A DNA stretch of 35,694 nucleotides, from the IMG/VR virus record IMGVR_UViG_3300031902_000031, positions 1-35,694 of that record, one strand, 5' to 3'. A program made the translations under genes and the position numbers. This DNA comes from a virus. Under the pieces are notes generated by a model. That model was not told where the DNA came from. It saw only the letters and a program-made list of their open reading frames with translations, and did not search any database. Each line of letters begins with the position of its first letter. Positions within the stretch are counted from its first letter, which is position 1. Below are positions 23,750 through 30,137 of this stretch, piece after piece.

Positions 23750-23758
23750 ATTATATCA
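23750..23758 (-). promoter_or_regulatory. Extended -10 promoter of the late operon
   Basis: The minus strand reads TGATATAAT: a perfect TATAAT with the TG extended -10 element. No good -35 lies at 17 bases, as is usual for extended -10 promoters. The expected start near 23742 gives a leader of about 24 bases before the lysozyme ATG. It sits just downstream of the terminator at 23792-23825, so it separates two transcription units. Confidence 0.65.
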
Positions 23759-23791
23759 TAATCATTAATCCGTTTTATATATCATCCCTAT

Positions 23792-23825
23792 AAAAAAACC
23801 CCGATAACTGGGAAGTAAATCGGGG
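23792..23825 (-). terminator. Rho-independent terminator after the replication unit
   Basis: On the minus strand CCCCGAT (23825-23819) pairs with ATCGGGG (23805-23799) around a 13-base loop, followed by seven Ts. It ends the primase-helicase-nuclease transcript about 100 bases after the VRR-NUC stop. Confidence 0.9.
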
Positions 23826-23884
23826 AGGATAAAGAAATGCATAAACTCAACTATCTTTTCTACTACTAAAACACACTACAAGGA

Positions 23885-23915
23885 TTCTAGTTCGTCATGT
23901 CTAAACTAACTAGAA
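23885..23915. repeat. 8-bp perfect inverted repeat beyond the VRR-NUC stop
   Basis: TTCTAGTT (23885-23892) faces AACTAGAA (23908-23915) across 15 bases. There is no T-run on either side, so it is not a terminator by itself. It could be an operator or an RNA 3'-end stabiliser. Confidence 0.45.
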
Positions 23916-23925
23916 CGCCAATGTA

Positions 23926-24342
23926 TCATGACTTTTTAGTGTCAGCAAAATATTCTTCAGTCAGCCTAATCGCTTCTTTACACCCACGAGCAATCACAGC
24001 TTGCCATCCATTCAACTTCAAAGCGTCCAACCAAAACCGTTGTGACTCACTGGTCACCCCGCCTTTCGTCCGCTTCATCTCAATCGCAAGCCCATGATAC
24101 TGACCATTAGGAACCGGTATAATCAAATCAGGCACCCCAGCCGCTAAGCCCATCCGCTTACACTTCGCAGCATAAGCCAATGAACGCTTGGAACCATTCA
24201 TCACCGCAAAATGCAATATCAGGCGTTTTTTTAACCACACCACAAACATAATCTGCTCGTCGTCTTCCAATGGCACTTCCTGTTCATCCACCTTCGCTGA
24301 AGGCTTCCTGCGACTAAATCCCGCTCCCTGCACATATCCCAT
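23926..24342 (-). CDS. VRR-NUC domain nuclease
   Basis: A 138-residue protein. The PD-(D/E)xK core is visible: GLAAGVPDLIIPVPNGQYHG with catalytic Asp at about 72, then AIEMK (Glu88, Lys90) and the downstream Gln in TSESQRFWL. VRR-NUC proteins cut branched DNA and in phages often take the place of a RusA or other Holliday-junction resolvase. The first 30 residues are a less conserved lead-in. A strong GGGAGGGG precedes the ATG. It is the last gene of the replication unit and would act on replication or recombination intermediates before packaging. Confidence 0.88.
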   Translation of the reverse strand: MGYVQGAGFSRRKPSAKVDEQEVPLEDDEQIMFVVWLKKRLILHFAVMNGSKRSLAYAAKCKRMGLAAGVPDLIIPVPNGQYHGLAIEMKRTKGGVTSESQRFWLDALKLNGWQAVIARGCKEAIRLTEEYFADTKKS

Positions 24343-24369
24343 GCTAAATCCCCTCCCTTGTTCTTTCCA

Positions 24370-24552
24370 TCAATCAACCTTATCACCCAGATTATCATCC
24401 GCCAATGCCGCTGTGGGCTCCAAAATAGGCCCACCATTCAACGATCGCTCCTCAGACGTAACTTTGTCGCCACCCCCATACAATTCTTTCAAGGCGGCCA
24501 AGGATTTCGCCCGCCATGCCTTACCCCGCTTTGACCATTCCGTTTGTGACAT
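24370..24552 (-). CDS. Small hypothetical protein, 60 aa
   Basis: MSQTEWSKRGKAWRAKSLAA starts behind AGGGAGAGTTAC-ATG, a strong site. The N-terminus is a basic helix (KAWRAKSLAALKELYGGGDK), the C-terminus acidic and disordered. It lies between the inverted-repeat block and the VRR-NUC nuclease, so a DNA-binding accessory role in replication is possible. No family is recognised. Confidence 0.65.
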   Translation of the reverse strand: MSQTEWSKRGKAWRAKSLAALKELYGGGDKVTSEERSLNGGPILEPTAALADDNLGDKVD

Positions 24553-24598
24553 GTAACTCTCCCTTTTTTTAAATTTTAAAATTCTGACTCGCTGTCTT

Positions 24599-24705
24599 TT
24601 TGTCTCCTTGTCTCCTCCCTATAGGGAGAGGAGACAAGAGACAAATGAGAAAATGACAGTTTGTCTCCTTGTCTCCGAGACAACATAGGAGACAAAGGAG
24701 ACAAA
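24599..24705. repeat. Double inverted-repeat block of TTGTCTCC units (candidate replication origin)
   Basis: Unit TTGTCTCC or its complement GGAGACAA occurs at least eight times, with small variations. First palindrome: 24599-24645, near-perfect arms of about 23 bases meeting at CCCTATAGGG (24617-24626). Second palindrome: TTTGTCTCCTTGTCTCC (24660-24676) facing GGAGACAAAGGAGACAAA (24688-24705). Two related copies (GGAGACAT, GGAGACAA) lie inside the helicase gene near 24819 and 24848. The block starts directly after the helicase stop, is AT-flanked (AAATTTTAAAATT at 24571-24583) and encodes nothing visible. Iteron-like repeats beside a RepA-type helicase suggest an origin. Confidence 0.75.
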
Positions 24706-25803
24706 TTATTTAAGTGTAATTTCTCCATTAAATACAACAACTTCGCCAATCGCAACCAGCTTATCTAGCTCACGATAAACGCTAGTTCTCAAGTAATTTC
24801 CACCCTTGGAGACATCAAGCATTCCGACCAACGATTTTTTATCGATAGGAGACAAATTATCTGATCTTATCTTGCGCAGAATCTGTAATATTGCTCCAGA
24901 AATCTCCCCTTTCTTTTTCGCGTTTTTCTCCGGTGCGGGTGCGTCCCAGGGCAACACAATACAGGTCGTCATCGGCTTGCCCCACTTCGATATACCCATA
25001 TCAACTGACTCCAATCTGAACCCTAATCGCTCACCTTTTGTGTCCAGGTCGCGCTGCTTGGTTATCTCAATACAGCGACCAGCCACATCATCTGTGATCT
25101 CAATTTCGGTATCGACCGCAGCTCGCACACCTGACCAGCCACGGGCACCGGCAGCGGCGTTCTTGCCACTGTGATGCACCAAAGTGAAATGGCTGTCAGT
25201 TTCAGAGCGTATAAGGTCAAAGTGTCTCACCACAACGCCCATGTCCTGGCCCGCGTTCTCGTTGGCACCGGCTGACATTCTGGCCAAAGTGTCGCCAACA
25301 ATAAGGCGTACCTTTTTGCCAGTTTGCTTCTCCAGGTGACGTACAATTTGGATGATGGCTAGGGTGTCGGACTCGCCGCTAAATAAATCAATGGGATTTC
25401 TAACGACATAAATATTATTTAATCTTACGTTGTAATACTTTTGATAAGCCTGCATACGACGCTGTACCGATGCTGGCGCTTCAGCAGCAAGATATAAGAC
25501 AATGCCTGGCTCGGTACGCCTGCCCATCCATTTCTTGCCTTGGCTGATAGCAGCAGCAATATCAATGGTCACGAAAGTCTTGCCGCTGTTGGTGGCGCCA
25601 TAAACAACGCTGCCCTCACCACATACGAATATGCCTTCTAACAGTTCATCGGGTGGGGTGCATGTCTCTGGTAAGTCGCCAGCACATACAATATCCATAC
25701 CACCGAAACCGTTATTGCTCTCCATTAGCTTTTGCTCGTTTGCTTTACTAACTGCATTTGCATCTGCAACCAATCTCAAACTTTCTTTGCTTCGAGAATC
25801 CAT
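24706..25803 (-). CDS. RepA-like hexameric replicative helicase (AAA_25 type)
   Basis: About 365 residues from MDSRSKESLRLVADANAVSK; this start is chosen for ACAAGGAAAATTATAC-ATG, since the ATG nine codons earlier has no ribosome site. Walker A is GATNSGKT (69-76), Walker B LIVGDT (about 166-171), then the sensor region HFTLVHHSGKNAAAGARGWS, typical of RecA-fold helicases of the RSF1010 RepA type. The C-terminal 80 residues (ILQILRKIRSDNLSPIDKKS, LRTSVYRELDKLVAIGEVVV) look like a winged helix. It should unwind DNA at the fork with the primase encoded just upstream; the repeat block follows its stop. Confidence 0.87.
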   Translation of the reverse strand: MDSRSKESLRLVADANAVSKANEQKLMESNNGFGGMDIVCAGDLPETCTPPDELLEGIFVCGEGSVVYGATNSGKTFVTIDIAAAISQGKKWMGRRTEPGIVLYLAAEAPASVQRRMQAYQKYYNVRLNNIYVVRNPIDLFSGESDTLAIIQIVRHLEKQTGKKVRLIVGDTLARMSAGANENAGQDMGVVVRHFDLIRSETDSHFTLVHHSGKNAAAGARGWSGVRAAVDTEIEITDDVAGRCIEITKQRDLDTKGERLGFRLESVDMGISKWGKPMTTCIVLPWDAPAPEKNAKKKGEISGAILQILRKIRSDNLSPIDKKSLVGMLDVSKGGNYLRTSVYRELDKLVAIGEVVVFNGEITLK

Positions 25804-25872
25804 GTATAATTTTCCTTGTATAGTTTCCATGTGTTTTAGGTTTATGTAACTTTCCTGTTAGTTGATACCCAG

Positions 25873-25896
25873 AACCCCGTAGTCCTGTGCGGGGTT
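25873..25896 (-). terminator. Hairpin between primase and helicase genes
   Basis: AACCCCG (25873-25879) pairs with CGGGGTT (25890-25896) around 10 bases. On the minus strand it is followed by CTGGG rather than a T-run, so it is probably an attenuator or processing hairpin that lowers helicase expression relative to primase. Confidence 0.45.
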
Positions 25897-25897
25897 T

Positions 25898-26860
25898 CTA
25901 CCCTGATAACTGCCGCTCAACTTCGTCCATTCCAGCAATGTATAACAAATCATTAAAATCTGTCGGTTGGCTGATAACGCTATTAGGCAAATAAGCCTCG
26001 AAATCAGGTAATCGCATAATACATCCAGTTTTATGCATTGCATCCATGGCCGCAGATACGCCAGGGTTCTTCACATCCCAAGCGTCGTTATCAGCGCACA
26101 CAATTAATATGGCTAATGGATAGCGCTTCTGCAAAGCTACCGCGACAAGTGGGATATTATAAGCATTCAGGGCGCACACTACGGGTTCAAGTGTTGCTTC
26201 ATAGATAGTACAGCCAGTTGCGTAGCCTTCACAGATACGTATCTTACCGTTATAACCATCAGGGAGCTTTTCAGAAAGCCACACCATCTTGCCAGCCGGT
26301 GATGTGCCTTTCCAGAAACGTTTAAAATCTTTGCGCTTGTAATGATTCCATTTAATAACCTGAACTGTATGCATCACATAATTCACATCACGGATGGGTA
26401 TCACGAGCACGTCTTTAATCCATCTATGGTGTTTGATATGCCTGGCGTAATATGCCCTGATGCGCTTATGGATGACATATGGGTGATCGACTGTATCTGT
26501 TGTGAGATATGTGCTACACCAGAAACGCCAGGCACGTAGCTCAGCGTGTTGACGTGCTGCTTGTCTGCGCTTATCAAGCTCTCTGCGAATTGCTGCGCGT
26601 TCTAGCTGTTTTTGCAGGTCTGGCAAGCGTTCACCATCATCATGCCACCATGTCACCCAGCCATCACGATCATGCCAATCGCCAAATGTCGCACCACGGT
26701 CTTCGTGTAATGCTACAAATAAATCCTTTCCACCACGCGGACGTGATGCGGATTTGTGGCGCTGTATTCGATGGGTGTTATAATTTATTTGACCTTTAAT
26801 GGTAAAGCCATGCGCCTGCATCGCAGATTCTAACGCGGATTGAAACCCGTAATTCGTCAT
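25898..26860 (-). CDS. Primase with TOPRIM domain
   Basis: About 320 residues from MTNYGFQSALESAMQAHGFT (start chosen for CCAGGGATAAC-ATG). Residues about 40-75 (RPRGGKDLFVALHEDRGATF, then GDWHDRDGWVTWW) fit the N-terminal domain of phage/plasmid primases. The segment KIRICEGYATGCTIYEATLE contains the TOPRIM Glu (ICEGYATG), and LAILIVCADNDAWDVKNPGV holds the D-x-D pair (ADND). The end YLPNSVISQPTDFNDLLYIA is also typical. It would make RNA primers at the fork, acting with the helicase encoded 95 bases downstream. Confidence 0.87.
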   Translation of the reverse strand: MTNYGFQSALESAMQAHGFTIKGQINYNTHRIQRHKSASRPRGGKDLFVALHEDRGATFGDWHDRDGWVTWWHDDGERLPDLQKQLERAAIRRELDKRRQAARQHAELRAWRFWCSTYLTTDTVDHPYVIHKRIRAYYARHIKHHRWIKDVLVIPIRDVNYVMHTVQVIKWNHYKRKDFKRFWKGTSPAGKMVWLSEKLPDGYNGKIRICEGYATGCTIYEATLEPVVCALNAYNIPLVAVALQKRYPLAILIVCADNDAWDVKNPGVSAAMDAMHKTGCIMRLPDFEAYLPNSVISQPTDFNDLLYIAGMDEVERQLSG

Positions 26861-26878
26861 GTTATCCCTGGACAACTA

Positions 26879-27001
26879 TTATATGTTTAATAGCTTTGCT
26901 AGTTCTCTGTGCATCTTGCATTCTAGCTCATGCGATTTCGGCACTAAATTATACTTAAATAATATCTTGAGTATTTCTGTATACAATCTTTGATTATTCA
27001 A
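26879..27001 (-). CDS. Small TTG-started ORF at the head of the replication unit, 40 aa
   Basis: A TTG at 27001 follows AGGGAGAGCAAG, a strong ribosome site, and the frame runs 40 codons to TAA at 26879, just before the primase start. The product, beginning (M)NNQRLYTEILKILFKYNLVP and ending MHRELAKLLNI, is a basic amphipathic helix pair. It lies about 34 bases after the predicted start of the minus-strand promoter. A non-ATG start makes it easy to miss; it may also act as a leader peptide. Confidence 0.5.
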   Translation of the reverse strand: MNNQRLYTEILKILFKYNLVPKSHELECKMHRELAKLLNI

Positions 27002-27041
27002 CTTGCTCTCCCTGCGTTGCGTTAATCGTGATCAGGCGACC

Positions 27042-27091
27042 ATTCTATCAGCAAAAGCATATATTGCAATAGTCTATTGCTGTGATATCAT
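27042..27091. promoter_or_regulatory. Divergent promoter pair with shared -35 and operator
   Basis: TTGCAA (27064-27069) is its own reverse complement. Exactly 16 bases to the right lies TATCAT (27086-27091), a plus-strand -10. Exactly 16 bases to the left lies TAGAAT on the minus strand (27047-27042). The perfect inverted repeat GCAATAG-T-CTATTGC (27066-27080) covers the -35, and TGATATCA (27083-27090) covers the plus -10. The first plus gene encodes a ribbon-helix-helix protein, a natural binder for such palindromes. Confidence 0.75.
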
Positions 27092-27122
27092 GTCGGCATA
27101 ATTAACAAAGAGGCTATAAATA

Positions 27123-27326
27123 ATGCAAGCTAAAACTAAAATAGTTAGAAAAAGCACTTTTAAAAGATACGACATTAATCCCGAAGACGTGAAATGTTTT
27201 GCTGTCCGCATACCTAGACATTTGTGGTATCACTTAAAACGTTATGCATTGGATTATGAAATTAGCATGAATCATGTGATTGTCGATTTGCTGCAAGAAT
27301 TTAAAAACAAAAATGAGGGCAAATAA
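27123..27326 (+). CDS. Arc/MetJ-type ribbon-helix-helix regulator
   Basis: A 67-residue protein behind AGAGG. Residues 22-60 (CFAVRIPRHLWYHLKRYALD, then EISMNHVIVDLLQEF) fit the ribbon-helix-helix fold: a strand with alternating residues (FAVRIP) for major-groove contact, then two helices with a turn at the EIS/M segment. The N-terminal basic stretch (KIVRKSTFKRY) would add DNA contacts. P22 itself carries the Arc repressor of this fold. Being first after the divergent promoter with a palindromic operator, it probably represses its own transcription and perhaps the replication unit. Confidence 0.82.
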   Translation: MQAKTKIVRKSTFKRYDINPEDVKCFAVRIPRHLWYHLKRYALDYEISMNHVIVDLLQEFKNKNEGK

Positions 27327-27526
27327 TGCTGTGGTTTTTACTATTTGCTTTTTGTTTTATATGTGCGCCTAAAGCATTCTTTGTCGTTACAGGGATAATA
27401 TTAGCGTTAACTTTACCATTCCAGTTGTTTGGATTGGTTTATAGCAAACTAGAGTTTATTGATAAAGATGCTGAAATGGCGAAATACCAAGAATATTTAA
27501 AATCACAACAACAAAACCTTGCATGA
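27326..27526 (+). CDS. Small membrane protein, 66 aa
   Basis: The ATG overlaps the previous stop (TAATG). Residues 1-40 (LWFLLFAFCFICAPKAFFVV, TGIILALTLPFQLFGLVY) form two closely spaced hydrophobic segments with a turn at the Ala-Pro-Lys. The C-terminal 26 residues are polar and helical (FIDKDAEMAKYQEYLKSQQQ) and presumably cytoplasmic. This early-expressed membrane miniprotein may block superinfection or modify the host membrane; that is inference from position. No family is recognised. Confidence 0.7.
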   Translation: MLWFLLFAFCFICAPKAFFVVTGIILALTLPFQLFGLVYSKLEFIDKDAEMAKYQEYLKSQQQNLA

Positions 27527-27548
27527 TACTACGGTATTAGTATATGAT
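27519..27548 (+). promoter_or_regulatory. Sigma70-type promoter with duplicated leader, copy 1
   Basis: TTGCAT (27519-27524), 18 bases, TATGAT (27543-27548), then GATCTCACTGAA and AATAACTGGGAG just before the ATG at 27594. Copy 2 at 28159 has the same spacing, the same -10 and a nearly identical leader. Confidence 0.65.
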
Positions 27549-27593
27549 GATCTCACTGAATAACATTGAAGTTAATAACTGGGAGCTACACAA

Positions 27594-28007
27594 ATGAGAA
27601 ACATTAGGAATATGCGTCACGTACAATCAATGCGTAACTACGTTGATGAATTAGTTAATGATTATGGAAAAGATAGCAAAGACTGCGGCAAGTTTGATTT
27701 ACGTGTTTATGATCTCCCCGACATGGAACGCGAAAAGCTGACAGCGCTATACATAGAAGCTCATGAACGTGATTTAGATTATATGGTTGAAAGCGTTAGA
27801 AATGGCGATATGTCCATCGATAGCGAATACAACGGCGCTTTATTAGATATGTTAAAAGAAAACACCGCCGATAATAGAGATCATTTTGCCCAAATAGTAA
27901 TAAGCAACATTCGCGCCTATCACGAGGAAAGCATACAATCTGAAATAGATGCTTGCGTGTATCTATATCGCGTTAATGCAGCAGTAAATAAGGGGTGCGC
28001 AGAATGA
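27594..28007 (+). CDS. Hypothetical early protein, 137 aa
   Basis: Starts MRNIRNMRHVQSMRNYVDEL behind AACTGGGAG. The N-terminus is basic; the rest is acidic, mostly helical (MEREKLTALYIEAHERDLDY, DMLKENTADNRDHFAQIVIS). No catalytic motif, cysteine cluster or membrane span was seen. It has its own promoter and shares its leader sequence with the gene at 28223. An early host-takeover role is plausible from position only. Confidence 0.7.
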   Translation: MRNIRNMRHVQSMRNYVDELVNDYGKDSKDCGKFDLRVYDLPDMEREKLTALYIEAHERDLDYMVESVRNGDMSIDSEYNGALLDMLKENTADNRDHFAQIVISNIRAYHEESIQSEIDACVYLYRVNAAVNKGCAE

Positions 28008-28156
28008 TGACCATGGACTATATAACTGCAAATGAACGCCTTCACGGCTTAGATACCGACCAAAATAACACTGCTATGCCAACCTGGGTAACAGCCATGA
28101 TGTGCTCCGCCCTGCTAGCTGAAATGTATTATTGTTTATTATTAATTACTAATTAG
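28004..28156 (+). CDS. Small hypothetical protein, 50 aa
   Basis: Overlaps the preceding stop as ATGA. The product begins MMTMDYITANERLHGLDTDQ; the C-terminal 25 residues are hydrophobic (WVTAMMCSALLAEMYYCLLL) and could be a tail anchor in the membrane. It ends three bases before the -35 of the next promoter. A second ATG three bases later is an alternative start. Function unknown. Confidence 0.55.
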   Translation: MMTMDYITANERLHGLDTDQNNTAMPTWVTAMMCSALLAEMYYCLLLITN

Positions 28157-28158
28157 TA

Positions 28159-28188
28159 TTGACCGAGGTTATGATATCATAGTATGAT
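28159..28188 (+). promoter_or_regulatory. Sigma70-type promoter with duplicated leader, copy 2
   Basis: TTGACC (28159-28164), 18 bases, TATGAT (28183-28188). The spacer holds the perfect palindrome ATGATATCAT (28171-28180), also seen in shorter form over the -10 at 27083. Downstream GGCCTCACTGAA and AATAACTGGGAA repeat copy 1. Confidence 0.8.
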
Positions 28189-28222
28189 GGCCTCACTGAA
28201 ACAATAACTGGGAATCAAGCAA

Positions 28223-28435
28223 ATGAGAAATGAAAGATATGCAGTCGAATTTATAAATAAAAAAGGCGAGATGGATTTTTGTTGCGGGATTGTTGAAATA
28301 AATGACGTGTTAAAAATGCGCGACCCATGCCGCGAAGCCATTGTTTATGACCTTGTGAGCAATGATTGCTATAAAAAGCCAGTAGCTGAATTCAAAAAGC
28401 TACCAAAGCAACGAAAATGGACAAGAATATTTTAA
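28223..28435 (+). CDS. Small hypothetical early protein, 70 aa
   Basis: MRNERYAVEFINKKGEMDFC starts behind AACTGGGAAT. The first half is a beta hairpin with two adjacent cysteines (DFCCGIVEINDVL); the C-terminus is basic (PVAEFKKLPKQRKWTRIF). Its 5' leader and first codons (ATGAGAAA) match the gene at 27594, but the proteins are otherwise unrelated. Small size and basic tail suggest it binds nucleic acid or a host protein. Confidence 0.7.
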   Translation: MRNERYAVEFINKKGEMDFCCGIVEINDVLKMRDPCREAIVYDLVSNDCYKKPVAEFKKLPKQRKWTRIF

Positions 28436-28442
28436 TTACAAG

Positions 28443-28461
28443 GCCCGCTGATAAGGCGGGC
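28443..28461 (+). promoter_or_regulatory. GC-rich hairpin before a zinc-protein gene
   Basis: GCCCGC (28443-28448) pairs with GCGGGC (28456-28461) around a 7-base loop, directly followed by ATAACTGGGAATTTTACC and the ATG at 28480. There is no T-run, so a translational or processing element is more likely than a terminator. Confidence 0.45.
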
Positions 28462-28479
28462 ATAACTGGGAATTTTACC

Positions 28480-28668
28480 ATGATCGACTATCCTGAAATG
28501 CAATGTGGCTGCGCTCACGAAAGACATAAATTCGGCAACGCTATGGGCTTGAAAGGTAAGGCCCAGCAGTGTGCGCAAATGATTCCCTATAAACACCATC
28601 ACGACTGGGGTGATGATAGCGATTTTACTTGTGAAGACTGTTTGGAATTTTGTGGAGATAAGAAATAA
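28480..28668 (+). CDS. Cys/His-rich putative zinc protein, 62 aa
   Basis: Start MIDYPEMQCGCAHERHKFGN, chosen because it follows the hairpin and AACTGGGAA. Cys9 and Cys11, His13 and His16, and the C-terminal CEDCLEFCGDKK give several candidate metal ligands, with a KHHHD cluster between. It overlaps the Sak4-like gene as TAATG, so it is translationally coupled to recombination proteins. It may be a zinc-binding accessory; no exact family was recognised. Confidence 0.65.
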   Translation: MIDYPEMQCGCAHERHKFGNAMGLKGKAQQCAQMIPYKHHHDWGDDSDFTCEDCLEFCGDKK

Positions 28669-29546
28669 TGGCATTAAGAGCAAAGAAACCAGAGGCAATA
28701 CAAAAACGATTAAAGGCGCTGTTCTATGGTGGCGCCGGTGCCGGTAAAACCACGGCAGCCATTAGCTTTCCAAAGCCATACTTGATCGACACGGAGCGTG
28801 GCGCCGAAAACACGCAATACACTGAAAAGCTATCCAAAGCCGGTGGCGTGATATTCCAAACCACTGACTTTGATGAACTGGTGGCCGAGGTTAAAGCGTT
28901 ACTGACAGAAAAGCATGAATACAAAACATTGATTATCGACCCATTAACCACGCTATATAACGACCTGTTAGACAAGTCGGCAGCTGAACGCATGTCACCA
29001 ACCGACCCGACTGGGACCGCATTTGGTGGGCATTACGGCAAAGCTAATAAGCAAATGAAGCACCTGCTGAACCTATTGTTGCGCCTGGACATGAACGTGA
29101 TTATTACTTGCCACGCCAAAAACGAGTACGGCACAAACTTAAGCGTGCTGGGCCAAACGTATGACGGCTATAAAAAACTAGATTATCTGTTTGACCTTGT
29201 GTTTGAGATCGTCAAGCGTGGGCAGCAGCGCACTGGCATTGTTAAAAAGACACGTATTGAAGGGTTCCCAGATGCCGACCAATTTCCATTTAGTTATGAA
29301 GAAATCGCACAGCGTTATGGCAAAGATGTGCTTGAGCGTGATGCGGTAGCGGAAGTCCTAGCCACAAAAGAGCAAGTCGCACGCTTAAAAGACTTGATCG
29401 AGTTATACAAAGAACCGGCTGAAACCGTTCAGAAATGGTTGGATAAAGCTAATGCAGCAACATTTGAAGAAGTTAATGAGTCCATCATGGTTAAGTTAAT
29501 TAACCATATGGAAAGCAAATCACAAACCAAAGGGGTCAAAGTATGA
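28668..29546 (+). CDS. Sak4-like RecA-fold ATPase (phage recombinase, AAA_24 type)
   Basis: A 292-residue protein. Walker A is GGAGAGKTT (residues 21-29) after KRLKALFY, and Walker B is in EYKTLIIDPLTTLYNDLLDK. The motif HGKANKQMKHLLNLL-type helix and the NVIITCHAKNEYG sensor also fit. This is the AAA_24 family of phage nucleotide-binding proteins that includes Sak4, a RecA-fold single-strand-annealing recombinase. The C-terminal 70 residues are helical (EQVARLKDLIELYKEPAETV). It is followed with a 4-base overlap by an SSB-like gene, the common Sak4-SSB pairing, and would promote recombination-dependent replication. Confidence 0.88.
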   Translation: MALRAKKPEAIQKRLKALFYGGAGAGKTTAAISFPKPYLIDTERGAENTQYTEKLSKAGGVIFQTTDFDELVAEVKALLTEKHEYKTLIIDPLTTLYNDLLDKSAAERMSPTDPTGTAFGGHYGKANKQMKHLLNLLLRLDMNVIITCHAKNEYGTNLSVLGQTYDGYKKLDYLFDLVFEIVKRGQQRTGIVKKTRIEGFPDADQFPFSYEEIAQRYGKDVLERDAVAEVLATKEQVARLKDLIELYKEPAETVQKWLDKANAATFEEVNESIMVKLINHMESKSQTKGVKV

Positions 29547-30013
29547 GATTCACTCAAAAAACAGATGAAGAACTGAACGCAATGAATTTGTTATCGCCAG
29601 GATATTACCAATTTGAGGTTATTGAAGCGGAAGAAACACAATCAAAAGCGGGCAATGACATGATCAAATTAACGCTTAAAGTATGGGATGAGCAAGGCAA
29701 AGAGCGCAAGATGTTTGATTATTTGCTGGATTCGATGGCAAAAAAATTAAAGCATTTTTGCGCTCACACCGGACAAGCTGATAAATATGAAAAAGGCAAC
29801 TTAGATGCTAACCATTGCTATGGTAAAGCTGGAACAGTGCAAATCAGCATTGAAAAAGGCAAGCCAAAACCAGATGGCGGCATGTATGAAGATCGCAATA
29901 CGATTGTTGATTATGTAGCTAGCGCGGCCCCATCCATGAGCACACCATTAGCCAATGCCAGGTTAACAGCGCCACCAGCCAAGCCTGACTTTGACGACGA
30001 TGTGCCATTCTGA
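29543..30013 (+). CDS. Single-stranded DNA-binding protein (DUF669-like SSB)
   Basis: A 156-residue protein. The OB-fold-like middle (YYQFEVIEAEETQSKAGNDM, IKLTLKVWDEQGKERKMFDY) and the GTVQISIEKGKPKPDG strand fit the phage DUF669 family. The C-terminus ends in the acidic tip DFDDDVPF, the hallmark of SSBs that recruit partners (compare the bacterial DDDIPF). It overlaps the Sak4-like gene by ATGA and would coat displaced single strands and load the recombinase. Confidence 0.85.
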   Translation: MRFTQKTDEELNAMNLLSPGYYQFEVIEAEETQSKAGNDMIKLTLKVWDEQGKERKMFDYLLDSMAKKLKHFCAHTGQADKYEKGNLDANHCYGKAGTVQISIEKGKPKPDGGMYEDRNTIVDYVASAAPSMSTPLANARLTAPPAKPDFDDDVPF

Positions 30014-30126
30014 TGATCATAATGGCGTGCGCTATAATTGTTATTAATCTTGCAGTCGCGTTCTTTATCAGAGGCGCGACAATGCAAGATGCACAAAAGG
30101 AAGATATGTCGGATTGGATTTTCTAA
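30013..30126 (+). CDS. Single-span membrane miniprotein, 37 aa
   Basis: The ATG overlaps the SSB stop as TGATG. Residues 1-19 (MIIMACAIIVINLAVAFFIR) form one strong transmembrane helix; the tail is polar (TMQDAQKEDMSDWIF). Very short but translationally coupled and well bounded. Perhaps a membrane-targeting or toxin-like miniprotein; no family is recognised. Confidence 0.55.
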   Translation: MIIMACAIIVINLAVAFFIRGATMQDAQKEDMSDWIF

Positions 30127-30137
30127 GGCGCTAACAT

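Noticed and set aside
24599-24705. CRISPR array
   Set aside because: Repeats are 8-mers in inverted orientation without regular 30-base spacers; palindromic iterons, not CRISPR.
26879-27122. Lysogeny control region with integrase or CI-type repressor
   Set aside because: The divergent promoters resemble an immunity region, but only a ribbon-helix-helix protein is encoded; no HTH repressor, integrase or attachment site was seen in the window.
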